Below are positions 33,063 to 43,208 of a DNA stretch of 64,000 nt, one piece after another. Made by a program: the position numbers and the translations under genes. The notes beneath the pieces are model-generated. The model did not search any database, had not been told where the DNA came from, and saw nothing but the letters and a program-made list of their open reading frames with translations. Source of the DNA: Chondrus crispus (lineage: Eukaryota > Rhodophyta > Florideophyceae > Gigartinales > Gigartinaceae); contig NW_005179169.1 of the NCBI RefSeq assembly GCF_000350225.1, forward strand, positions 362,328 to 426,327, given 5' to 3'. How positions within the stretch are numbered: the first letter of the stretch is position 1; each line of letters opens with the position of its first letter.

Positions 33063-36045
33063 ATTGGGCAACATCCAGAACCCCCTCGATAAGTATGTAA
33101 GGACGGACAGCGAATCCGAAAACCCGGAGGTTGCCGACGAAAAACCAGAGACAGACATCGGTAGCGCAGCCACGATGACACATCCACCACCGAACGCAAC
33201 GCTATCCTCAAAACGGGAAAGGGTATTGGAGGATATAGCGAAGACCATAGGAAAGGACCAGGGTACCAGAAGCCGACTCGAATACGCACCCCCCTTAATA
33301 ATTGAAGAAGCATCTGAGAAAGATCATTCCGCAAATTGGGCGGATGCATATGAGTAAATGGATGACTCCAGCCTGCTCCCAATGCAAATGTCATTCCATC
33401 TCACACCATACGCAATTTGAAGACTACCGAAGACCGGACTCAAACCCAGAAGGCAAGAATCGTCCCGCACCGCAACAGGGACTGCTAAAAGACAACACTA
33501 GGAAGGACTCATCAACCGCATAAAGTGACTTCATCCTCATTCTCCTTGAAGTGGTGACGTTCATTGGAGTACGCCTAGCCCTAGCCGATATCCAGTTTCC
33601 TTTTCATAATGGACGCATTGAGCGAGAAATCTATGTTCGGCCAGCGCTGGAATGGAGTTTTTCGTGTGGGATGCTATGGAGTCTGACAAAACTACCGTAC
33701 GGCATTGTCGAAGTACGAATACAATGGATAAAAACAGTGGAACACTGGACGCTTAATGTATCAGGACTTGAGCGAATACTAGGCCTTAAACAGATCTACG
33801 TGCTGAGGGACAGTTGCGGAAAATTCGTTCTGATTGATGCCAAAGTCATCGACGACTTCGTTTGCGGAGGAGCCATACAAGCGATGAAGTCGTTCACGAA
33901 AGAGTTGAAGAAAATGTTGGAAGTTGGAAAAATCGCAATAATTTGCAGGTTCCACTTCAATGGCTGCGAAATTTGGAAAGTCGCAGAAGGTTCTATACGA
34001 ATATCGATGGAAAGCTACATGAATGTGATCATGGAACTCCCACTGGCAAGAGAGAGAAGGAAGCAGCTCTGTGAAAATGCAACCGAAAGCCAGATAACAC
34101 AGTTTAGGAGCCGATGTTGTGGTTGGGAAAAGGATTCCTGCCATCAGCAGATTATAAAAGGTCAGCGATGCAGCAAAGACTGTGACTCCTGAAAACAGAA
34201 CATCTCCTCGAGGCAAACGAAATGGTCAGAGATATCAGGCAACTGGAATTGGTCATCCTCTACCGAAAAACTGAAGAACTAGCCCAAACATTCCTCACGA
34301 CGTTTTTAGACGCGTCTTTTAATATCAGCTCGCAGAAGTCATATGGTCAAACCGGTGTCATTTCCGTAATTTGTGTCATGATGAAAGAAGAAAAGGAGCA
34401 CTTCTCTATCATCGACTGGGTCAGTACGAAGCAAAAAAAGTATAGGTCACTCGAGCTATGGAGCCGAGATATTTGCATGGGCAGAAGCAGATGATCGAGG
34501 TTGTTATCTGAAGATCAGTATGCGGCCGCTATTCCCTAAGACTGGGACGCGAAATGAGATTGCCGTAGATTCCATGGGACTATTCGACACAAGTTCATCT
34601 CTACATGAAGGACGAGAATACTGCTTGCGACAAACCGTTCAGACGATCCGAGACAGTTTCGAGTGCAGTGATCTTGGCATCCTCAGATGGATTCCCAACA
34701 CTAGCAATATCACCGATTCGTGTACGAAGAGGAACTAAAAGCTGTGCAAAGCCCTCAACAACATTTGCCTAACAAGATATCTGTCACCCGACCTGTTGCG
34801 TAGTCATTCGCACGACAGCGCCCAATGGAAGTATGAATAGAGTCGCTCTCTAGAGCCTGGAGCGACTGGGGGGTATGTGAAATCCAATGTTGGTTTTACA
34901 TCCGCGATCGGAGATCGCCATAGAGAATGAGTTCCCAGTCCGAACCCAAATTTCGAGCGCTGTGAGGCGAAGGTGTGTTGATAGCGCACAGTGGAAAACG
35001 ACGAGTTTGAAAATAGAAGCTCATCTATTGACAGCAGAGAGAGCAGGACAGCGGCATGAGTACTACGATCAAATGAATTGCAAACAGGAAACGCGTAGGA
35101 GCTGTAGCAGAAACACCCCCAACGGTGGAGGGTGTATGCACAGTTCGACGGTAGAACCTGATCGGAGAAGGGCAGCAACCGCGGCTAACGGAACCTGGCG
35201 AGCGGGCCCGCGTAGCGTTGTGGTAGAGCGGAGTCCGACGGAACGTGCGCACGCGCGCGCCGATCTACTCCTCGACGCCCCCGAGCAGCGCTGGGTGGCG
35301 TACCAGCGCTGACGGGCGGAGGCGGATCTAGGCTTGCTCGCGTGCTTGCGCGTCCCCAGATCGCCCGGGTCCTATCTGGGTACGGGCAAGTGGAGCTAAC
35401 CCGTTCTAGAACAAGCGGGGAGAGCTTGTCCAAAGGCGTAAGTTCTGGACAAGCCCGTGCTTGTCCGTCCCCGCCGCCGTCTCTCTGCCTTAGTATTTAA
35501 TATACAAGAAATTCCTGTCATATTGCAGTGATCCCTTGACACGTGAATATTGATGGTGGACGGATATGTATTCAAATATGGTCTTTCTTCAGCTTCCAAA
35601 TATTGTTTCGTAGAGGATCCTTAATTGTGACAATGCAGATATCAAAAACTTTTAATGGAAAACGAAAGTAGTATGCTGCTGGCCGGCGATTCTTGAGCGC
35701 ACCAACCTGGTATCGCGCTGAAGAGTACGAAGCGTCTTTGCAAACGATGCATCTAAGCAATCTGTTTCTGCAAGAATTGGCGGACCATTGCAATCGCCTT
35801 CAGCCTCTTCAGGAGCTACGCACTGTTAAGAAAGGACGCCCCTGTGCCCTCTCTTCGTGGTCGCCCTAGCCTCGATCTGCTTTGGTATCGACTGCCTCGT
35901 TTGCAGGACTGGCGACGTCGCCAGTTCTGCCGAGACGAGATTTTCCAGCGCCGTTCTGGCCCTCAACTGAGGACAAAACTGAACACATTCAAGTCACTTG
36001 ATGTTGAAGCGTTCGGCCCTCGTGGCAATATCGTTGATTCTTCCC

Positions 36046-36750
36046 CTAGCGCAGGCGAAATGGAGTGTATCTATACAGTTCTTCGGAAACCAAATCCCGT
36101 AGTTTTCGAGATGCGCGCTCATTTGGGACGGCATTGATTGCCTCCCCGTAGCACGACCCAGTCTTTTGGTAGAGCTCATCAAAAATGCGCAGGAGGTCGG
36201 TCATTCGTATCTCAAAGCTGGACTCAATTTCGTCGAACTGAGCGCCAATCACTTGACGAACCGTCAAGCACAGTTCAAAAATCACCACATCCATGACTTC
36301 AGGAAGCAATCTCGTTAGAACCCATAACGGAATGAGATGCTTGTCCTCCCCGTCAATAGCTTTCCGTCCATGCCTGCGCCCGGTAACTCCTGTGCCCTTA
36401 AGAATTGCCTTGTTTGCAGTATCAACAGAGGTTTGCAGACAGTCATATATTTGACCTTGTCGCACATCTGAGTGTTCGATCTCAAGAAACTCAATACCAG
36501 TGTCTGTTGTTTTGTGCCGTATTCCGTCAAGCTGATCCATAAGTGCACTCGTGGCAGTACCCTCATAACGTCTTGCAGTGTAGGCACAGTGTATGACATA
36601 CTCCACAACAGCGGTCACATGAACCACAGCCTCCTGCATGCACCCTTGTGCGGCTGCTTGAAACCATCTTCCCCTTGCCGAACAGTGCAAGGGGAAGGTT
36701 CCAAACTCAGAATATGCCATGAAGACTCCATGGAGGCTAGGATTTTTCAT
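36046..36750 (-). CDS. Unrecognised protein of the TIR element, probably C-terminal part
   Basis: A 234-codon frame with natural composition (FPLHCSARGRWFQAAAQG, YVIHCAYTARRYEGTATSAL, YDCLQTSVDTANKAILKGTG, DLLRIFDELYQKTGSCYGEA). No motif was recognised. In-frame upstream pieces between 36760 and 37080 (IFHRNLATGEEFHKRSWIAS and GIFQAMRTYPSSTPVYRGIN) suggest that a longer gene was broken by a few frame changes. Because it is the main gene in the element 35526-38997, it may be the transposase of a family I do not know. It overlaps an unlikely plus-strand frame at 35844-36137. Confidence 0.45.
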   Translation of the reverse strand: MKNPSLHGVFMAYSEFGTFPLHCSARGRWFQAAAQGCMQEAVVHVTAVVEYVIHCAYTARRYEGTATSALMDQLDGIRHKTTDTGIEFLEIEHSDVRQGQIYDCLQTSVDTANKAILKGTGVTGRRHGRKAIDGEDKHLIPLWVLTRLLPEVMDVVIFELCLTVRQVIGAQFDEIESSFEIRMTDLLRIFDELYQKTGSCYGEAINAVPNERASRKLRDLVSEELYRYTPFRLR

Positions 36751-36884
36751 GCCCCGACAATCTTGGGGTTTCTGAACTTGGCGTTAATCCCTCTGTACAC
36801 AGGAGTAGAAGACGGATAAGTGCGCATGGCTTGGAAGATACCCTCCGCCTTTTGATACATAGAGAACATCAAAGCAAATGAGCA

Positions 36885-36934
36885 GACCTGCTTCCATCAG
36901 CGTTCGTCTTTTCGAACGGTGGTGGAAGCAGGTC
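36885..36934. repeat. Hairpin, 22-bp arms, 6-nt loop
   Basis: 36885-36906 and 36913-36934 pair with two mismatches. A smaller one (CTTCCCCTTGC / GCAAGGGGAAG, 11-bp arms) lies at about 36669-36698. Confidence 0.85.
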
Positions 36935-37058
36935 CGTCAGAAAAGGCAACACTTCTGGTGGCCTTCTTCGCGAAGCGATCCACGAGCGTTTGTGGAATTC
37001 CTCGCCTGTAGCGAGGTTCCTGTGGAAGATCTTGTTCTTCCAACGCATGCACTCGACA

Positions 37059-37481
37059 CTACTTTAGAGCGTTCGGCACAAATGAAATGACTGTAGTTGG
37101 TAATGCCAATAATGCATCTTCTTCAATTTGAAGTTGATCAAATTGTTCTACGAATTCTGTACTTTCAAAGATAATATGCCCGTCCTCACCAGCAGCGCCT
37201 CCTGCTCGGCGCAGTAACCGGCGATATCTGCACACCGGCCCGAACATGGCGTACTGGGCATTCTTCTTCTCTTCGGCTGCAGACGCATCCCCTTCGGCAG
37301 CGTCCACCTCCTTGTCGGCTGCGGACACATCGTCCTCGTCTTCGGCTTCGGACGCATCCCCTTCGGCTGCGTCCACCTCCTTCTCGGCTGCGGACGCATC
37401 GTTCTCCTCTGCGTCCGCAGCCTCCTCCTTTGCTCCGCGCAGCGATTCAGCCTGCATAGCGCACTGTGCACGTGTCCGCAT
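37059..37481 (-). CDS. Acidic Ala/Glu/Asp-repeat protein fragment
   Basis: 140 codons. After MRTRAQCAMQAESLRGAKEE comes a tandem repeat of about 21 residues (KEVDAAEGDASEAEDED, KEVDAAEGDASAAEEKK), then an ordinary region (EFVEQFDQLQIEEDALLALP). The repeat is equally clear in the DNA (a 63-bp unit between 37285 and 37410). It probably is the N-terminal part of the gene continued at 36046-36750. Function unknown. Confidence 0.4.
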   Translation of the reverse strand: MRTRAQCAMQAESLRGAKEEAADAEENDASAAEKEVDAAEGDASEAEDEDDVSAADKEVDAAEGDASAAEEKKNAQYAMFGPVCRYRRLLRRAGGAAGEDGHIIFESTEFVEQFDQLQIEEDALLALPTTVISFVPNALK

Positions 37482-37547
37482 CTTTTGTCGATTGCTAGCA
37501 ATCCACAGGCGGCTCGATGAGAATTCTGGATATCATGTAGAAAGTGT

Positions 37548-37930
37548 GATGTTAAAATCGAGGTCTGAAAAATTTGCCGCAAAAATTCGTTAACCAGTAA
37601 GCCACAGGCACTGACCTCTTGGTGTCCCCTTGGGCGCGCTTATTATTTCAACACTCCCCCTCGACCAAGGGACGCCAAACACACGGCGCGGGTCACTGCA
37701 CAACACACAGGCAGGTACGTTCCCAAGTGTGACACAAACAAACAAACAAACATTGCGGCGTCCAAGGTCACCCGGTGAGAATCGAACTCATGAGTGGTAG
37801 CGTAAATCTGGGCCCATAACCTTATTTTAAAATCGAGGTCTGAAAATTTTGCCGCAAAAATTCGTTAACCACTAGGCCACAGGCACTGGCTTCTAGGTGT
37901 TCCCTTGGGCCCGTTCACTATTTCAACATT
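37548..37930 (-). repeat. tRNA-derived SINE, one copy plus a partial tandem copy
   Basis: On the minus strand the copy 37930-37735 has a tRNA-like A box (TGGCCTAGTGGTTAACG, 37884-37868), a B box (GAGTTCGATTCTC, about 37796-37784) and a (TTTG)n tail at 37735-37753. A head-only copy lies at 37655-37550, 278 bp away, with box A TGGCTTACTGGTTAACG. The putative acceptor arms pair poorly, so a working tRNA gene is unlikely, but the head keeps extra sequence between the boxes, like an intron-bearing tRNA. Confidence 0.65.
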
Positions 37931-39529
37931 TACGTCAACCGGACCTTCTGTTTCTTCAAACCAGGCAATCTTTCCTGGGCAATTGTACGCTCAGGGGCCA
38001 TAATGTAAAAATGTCCAAACTCGTCACAATTAAAGATTTCATCGGATGAGTATACTCTGATCATAATGCCGAGTCTGGGAGGCGCACGTGCAATTAATGC
38101 GTCATCGACTGCTCCACTTTCTCGTTAGACCGAATGCAGCAAAGGCGATTCCGTTTCTGGAAGTTCTGCCACCAGCCGTTGCTGAGTTGGAGCCTGATCT
38201 GCTTGTTGTTAGGGAGCTGAAATTCATCTTGTCTTTAAGAACTGCAGCCTGGCGGCAAATTACCGGACCGTTAATTCTTATGGTTGAGGAAAACTGGGCA
38301 TTCACACAAGAAAGAAGAGCAGATTCAAGTGGCCTACACTCGTTGCCTCGGCTGCGTTCGGAAATTGGAGACGTGAAAAAGGAAATAGAGTAGGCTTCCC
38401 GGATGATTCTGGAAACGAATTGTTGGCTCCGGGAACGTAACAACCTGAACTTATGAAATGCCCACTGGGACAACGAACGTTGATCGATTGGCTCATCATC
38501 TGCTTTTCGGCGCTCCTTCTCGTCACTAATTGCCTGTTTTTGCAATATCGTTTGAGAGAAGACGCGAACATTGCTGTGAAAGGAGGTGGATGATGGCATT
38601 AGGGGTGATGTGGATAAGGGCGAGGACATCACTGAAAATGCAGGGCACATCACTGCACTTAAAAGAATAAAACAGGTCTGGTTTGCACGCTTGGGTTCGA
38701 AGCAAGGGATCTAGGGCTCATTTCTTGGTGGGGTTCTGTTGTTCGCGCCAATTCGATACTGGAGTCGGAATATATCCCTTATGAGCCACTTATTTGAGCC
38801 ACTTACCCGTGTTGCAAAAGCAGGGCTATTTACCGGGTCAAGTATGATTGTCCTCGAGGTCACTATCCAGTTACGCAGGAAACCGGAAAGCTCCATGCAA
38901 CAGCTCAAATTGCTTCCTCGCATATCTGTCCTCGCCTTCGCCATCCACTTAAAGCGATTATACACCTATCAAATATCCAGTTACGACGGGGTCACTGTTC
39001 ACACGTTCTGTACTGTAGTGCTACTGTATCTGGTGCGGGCCATCCCGCACTGTAACGCGGTCAGCCATCGGGGCTGACAATACACGTGTGTTACATGTGT
39101 ATGTACGTGCTTTCGTACCGTACAGCTCGGGCATTACAGTAGCTGAGCTAATCTAAACCTAGTTAGGGACTATACTACTGGAGCGGAAGCGGGACAGTTC
39201 ACAAGCTATGCGTGGCAGAAGGCGAAGAAGGAAAGATGTGGTATTGGACACATGCTGAGTACGGAAGCAATTCGTAGTAAGTGTCAGCCCATTTACAACG
39301 GACGCGAAGGCAGGCGGCAGCATAGCATTCAAGGGCAGTACATCATAGCAATGAAAGATTGACAAGCACAAGCCCGACTTCTTTGCTGACCTACTTGTCT
39401 TCCTCTTTATCGCCACATCCGACCCTGAAAACCTTACCACGGAATTATCGTACCCGTCCTGTGGCCGTAGACGACCAGCATCCGATCCCTTACCCATTCA
39501 TGACTACCCTTTTTCAACAGTACAGTCAT

Positions 39530-40140
39530 CTCTCCATAAGCAAAACCAGCACGGTAGAACCTCTCTGACTCCACTTCAAGACGGGTATCGCTTATCAATT
39601 AATATCATATCGGGCTTTCTCAACCAATCATTCCAAGCCTTCACACTTTTATTTAAAAAACTATCGATAGTAGTTTGCTGCATAGACTGCCTATAGCTGG
39701 GAATTTACCAGCGGTCAGTGGATTGGATAATACGTATGAGGGGGTGGCGAGAGGGTTGATATTCGCTCGAGCGGATTCAGTAAATGATGATGGGAATACG
39801 GGATGGCTTGCAACACAGCCTGATCTGCTCAAGTTGCCGGCTACCTTCCCCCTTCCCAATGCAGGCCCGCTATCATCTTCCTTTAATACATGAGCGCCTC
39901 GCTCGGCCATATTTTTCGTGGCTTCTGCGACTGTGCTGCACTCGCAATGCACTTTCGAAGCGGCCCTTACCAAAATATAAGATATGCATTTGGCCTCTTT
40001 GCATTATGTCACCTCACCTCGTCCTGCACTTCTGTAAATATGCTCTGAGGAAATGTACTCAGTCTTCGCCACGAAGACAATCCGGATACGTACTACGTCT
40101 GGTCGACCATTACACGATCAACAACAGTACAGACGTTCAG
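39530..40140. other. No gene recognised
   Basis: Open frames on both strands at 39653-39973 and 39675-39893 overlap and neither shows a known motif. Confidence 0.4.
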
Positions 40141-40149
40141 TTGCCTTTA

Positions 40150-40842
40150 TTTTGCGCACAGTGCGCAGAAAATCGGCATTTCCTTCACAAGTGCTTTCTG
40201 CGGTGCGTTTCGTTAATGAGAGCGCCCTGAGCTCCTCCTTTGCGCTCGACAGTTCGGCACCACTATCTACACTGTCATCACTGCTCATATCTTTCTCTCC
40301 GTTGACTAGATCAGCAATATCTGTATCGCTCCAATGCTCTTTACACTCGTCACCATCGTGCAGTGGGGACGACAGTACCGAGTTCTACTTAATGCTGAAG
40401 TCAGCCTTTAGTACAACTGCAATTGAAATGCGGACTCCAAACGGAAATAATTCCTCAATTTGTCGCTCAATCTCTTGCACCAGACCGCTTTCTCCTTCAA
40501 CTACATCAATGAAATGCTCCGTTTCTGTTAAAACCGTGCGGCACCAGCCATTTGCAACAAATTCTGAATGTAGGCCCTCCCAACACTTCTATCACCAGCG
40601 CATTGCAGTTAAAACTTGAGTTTATGAAGTTGTCTTGCTTCAGTAACTATGTTGTCAAGAGCACGCTCCATTTGTTGGCGTCTATATCCAAATTTGAGAG
40701 CGACAATGATTCCTGCGTCGAGAGGCTGAATTGTAGAGGTGCAAATTGGGGGCAGGTAAAAGACCCTCACATTAGAAAGAGAAGATTCTCTTTCAATTTT
40801 GAGGGTCATTTTCCTTGCCACGAACCGCATTCGCCCCCGCAC
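40150..40842 (-). pseudogene. Pogo/Tigger-like transposase, C-terminal fragment
   Basis: From 40842 to 40609 the frame reads VRVFYLPPICTSTIQPLDAG then GYRRQQMERALDNIVTEARQ, the last catalytic Asp region of Tigger-like enzymes. Scattered C-terminal pieces follow, ending near 40200 with SSAKEELRALINETHRRKHL. The N-terminal two thirds are missing; the join to GC-rich sequence lies at about 40845. Confidence 0.7.
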
Positions 40843-40849
40843 AGTCGAA

Positions 40850-41410
40850 ACTCATCCCCATGCGGCAACACGCGGCCCGCACCCCTTTAGAAGCCTGCCG
40901 ATAAGCCCCGGCCCCGAGCATAACAGATCTGTAAACCGGCGCCGCCGCCTCCCGCCCGCGCCGAGCACGTTCCGATTCGACCTCTCCTTCTTCTACGGCT
41001 TTCACACGGCCCCTCGTTTCTGAACTAGCGCGCTTACGGGCCTGAGTGGCGGAGCCTCCATCGCCTCCCTCAACATGCACAGACGCATAACACATCCCCT
41101 TCTCGTTCTTTCCTGTTAGCTTCGCTTGCGCCGCGGTTACTGACCCCATCTCCCACCTGGCGCAGACACTAGAAGAATCCACGCGCGCAGCGAAGACTAT
41201 GATCAAGACAGGTGCGCCCTTTCGCGGCTGAGCTGTTTCTTTGTGCGTGCGAACGACGCCACGTTGCTGAACGTGCACGAGGCGTGGCGTGTGTGCCATT
41301 AGGACGTGATTGACCTTCGCGATGCGCATGGTCGTCTTTCGGAAGAAGTACTATAACGAACCTCAGATCACCTACGAGCCGCTCGAGGAGTCGCGCCAGC
41401 GGCCGCCACA
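40850..41410 (+). pseudogene. GC-rich host-type fragment beside the Tigger remnant
   Basis: Composition shifts sharply to GC-rich. One plus frame near 41225-41300 reads RLSCFFVRANDATLLNVHEA, which resembles the GDHxTLLNVYxxW motif of DEAH-box helicases, but only over this short stretch. Another frame reads AVTDPISHLAQTLEESTRAA, and a third KYYNEPQITYEPLEESRQRP up to 41407. A minus frame 40793-41329 is open too. A broken host gene piece is likely; the identity is a guess. Confidence 0.3.
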
Positions 41411-41689
41411 AAAGACTTTAATACTTCGTACAAGCAGATGTGGTTTATCACGATTTGTTGAAATTATGAGAAATTTACAAAGGACAGCCAGACCGAAATG
41501 TTTTGGATGTTTGGACATATTCAGTGTTAACAATTCAGGCGGCTTCACTCTCGATTCTATTTTAGAGAGATTGCAATGTCACGCTTATGTCGAGTTCGAC
41601 TTCGTTGCCTTATGCCAAGACAAGTTATGGGGCAATACTTCACTGTACCCAACACTGCAAACACATGGAGTCAAACTTCAACCAGAAAC

Positions 41690-42340
41690 TGATGCAGTAG
41701 ATCATTCACTTCCACGACTGCCTCTGGCAACGCGTCTACGACTGCTTCTACTACCGAGGCCTCGACCACGACCAACAGCACGCCCACGGCCGCGAACATT
41801 TGCATGACTAGAATCTGTTCTATTGGGAATAGCAGTTGGGGGGGTCTCGATCCTATCGGGATTTCAAACTGATTCCAATTCAGCATACGCTGCGACGGCT
41901 GCATCTGTTCCGGTCTTCAAATTTATCATTGGTAGGTTCACATCAGATGTATCCTCAACTTCATATTGGCAATTCAGATCGGAAGGCTTCTTGTACTACA
42001 TGCGCTGTGCCGCTAGATATCTGTTGGCCCATTCGTTTGAAGTCTTCCTGAGTACGATGAAGTCCAGAGAATTGGATGCAGCCCTGGTAACGGCTTGGCA
42101 TTGAGCTCGGAGCGCCGTTTTCTCCGCGGTGGCCCATGTCTAGTTCCCGTACTTCTCTCCGATCTTCTGCATCATGATGTGGTCTAGGGCGTCTTTGGCC
42201 TTGGTTTTAAACTTTTTATCTGAAACACCAAACGGAAACTCCACATACTTCTTCTGTTCGGCAGACATTCCGGTGTGACGAATTTCGATCTCTTCTGGCA
42301 AAACTTTAGCCACAATTGGATCCCGGGTGCACATCGGACC
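41690..42340 (-). pseudogene. Unrecognised degenerate gene
   Basis: Starting at 42334 the minus strand reads PIVAKVLPEEIEIRHTGMSA, EQKKYVEFPFGVSDKKFKTK, AKDALDHIMMQKIGEKYGN, stop, then in the same frame AVTRAASNSLDFIVLRKTSN and SDLNCQYEVEDTSDVNLPMI. The amino acid pattern is protein-like across stops, so this is a decayed gene. I know no family for it. Confidence 0.45.
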
Positions 42341-42349
42341 GCGACTAGG

Positions 42350-43205
42350 CCTAGGAATTGGAGGGAGATCTGACGTCTTCTACCGTGCCCAGACACTTAT
42401 TGAGCTTTGCAAAATCCTTCTTGACTTCTATCAATATTTCATCTTTGGCCCTCAAAATGTATCGATCGAAGGAAGTCATCGGGGCATCTCAGGGGGTGAT
42501 AGACTACTTGGGCAATTACGGGAAGGGCAGAAAGGAAATAATATGGAATAGGGTTTCCATAATTGGGATGGACGAGGGGCCAATGACTCAGGCCCGTTCT
42601 AGAGATTGCGCGGACTGCCATGTTTGGACGTGGATGGACAGAAGTTTTGTAAGAATCTTATTTTAATTACAAGGCAGTAACTATGAGGCGACGTATTGGC
42701 ATTACAGCGAAAGATTAGATCTGCACCATGTCATAGTCATGGGCAATGAATCAGTGGATCTTAGAGCAGCACGTCATGCACCAGGCTGCTCCATACCCAT
42801 TGCCCGTACTACCGGCTGGTTCTCGAATTACATCCCTCCTACCCCCACTTGCTCCATGGTCGATAAAACCCGTTCTTTGACCGTTTTCACTGGCATCATG
42901 TTTGTCCTGGCCCAAACGGGAACACAAAGATGGCCATGCAACACACCAAGCCGTTTTCGCGCAAAACCTATCCCCCTTCCAACCGTTTTCTGTCTCTCAG
43001 TTCCCCAACCGTTCTAGATTCCTTTCTCGGCTACAACGGGTTTTTGTCACCGTTTTACGTTCCGTCTTGTTATTAAACCTGTCGCCAGCCATTCTTGGCA
43101 ATCTTTCATCGCCTTTCGTGCATTTCCGTCTTCTTTGTTTGCGCTGTTGCAATCGACTACTTTTTCAATTCCTAGTTCCGGTTCTCTCAGGAACACTCTC
43201 CATGC
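42350..43205. other. No gene recognised; dispersed repeat at 42593-42640
   Basis: 42593-42640 (ends TTTGGACGTGGATGGAC) reappears inverted at 50772-50822. The rest holds only short frames. Confidence 0.45.
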
Positions 43206-43208
43206 ATC

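Larger units (their letters stand above)
35526..38997 (-). mobile_element. TIR DNA transposon of unsettled superfamily
   Basis: The ends are inverted: CAGTGATCCC at 35526 and, read inward from 38997, CAGTGACCCC, with weaker agreement further in (GAATATTGAT against GATATTTGAT). The size is set independently by the LTR it interrupts. CAGTG ends suit hAT or pogo; no clear target duplication was found, and no catalytic motif was recognised in the genes inside (36046-36750, 37059-37481). Confidence 0.65.
35103..39179 (+). mobile_element. Solo LTR, family C, in the copia 3' LTR, itself interrupted
   Basis: Starts TGTAGCAGAAACACCCCC and ends TATACTACT; perfect duplication GGAGC at 35098-35102 and 39180-39184. 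The two outer parts (35103-35525 and 38998-39179) add up to 605 bp, matching the 615-bp copy at 56254, and flank a 3.47-kb TIR element. So the insertions are three deep here: copia, then this LTR, then the TIR element. Confidence 0.88.
25640..39516 (+). mobile_element. Ty1/copia element fossil, expanded by nested insertions
   Basis: The 5' LTR is diverged and ends at 26161 (CCCTTTTTCA); the 3' LTR runs from 34876 (TGTGAAATCC after a G-rich polypurine tract) to 39516 and is interrupted by a later insertion. After the 5' LTR comes GTTATGGGTCC, resembling the copia-type initiator-tRNA primer site. Gag-like remnants lie at 26400-26900, protease/GAG-pre-integrase and integrase at 27120-28860, reverse transcriptase at about 33550-34190 and RNase H at 34200-34740, the copia order. 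Without its four insertions (28879-29481, 29584-32361, 32396-33062, 35103-39179) the element would be about 5.7 kb. It is broken in many places and clearly old. Confidence 0.85.

Noticed and set aside
37750-37885. Functional tRNA gene
   Set aside because: A and B boxes are good but the acceptor arms pair at only about four of seven positions and a SINE-type tail follows.
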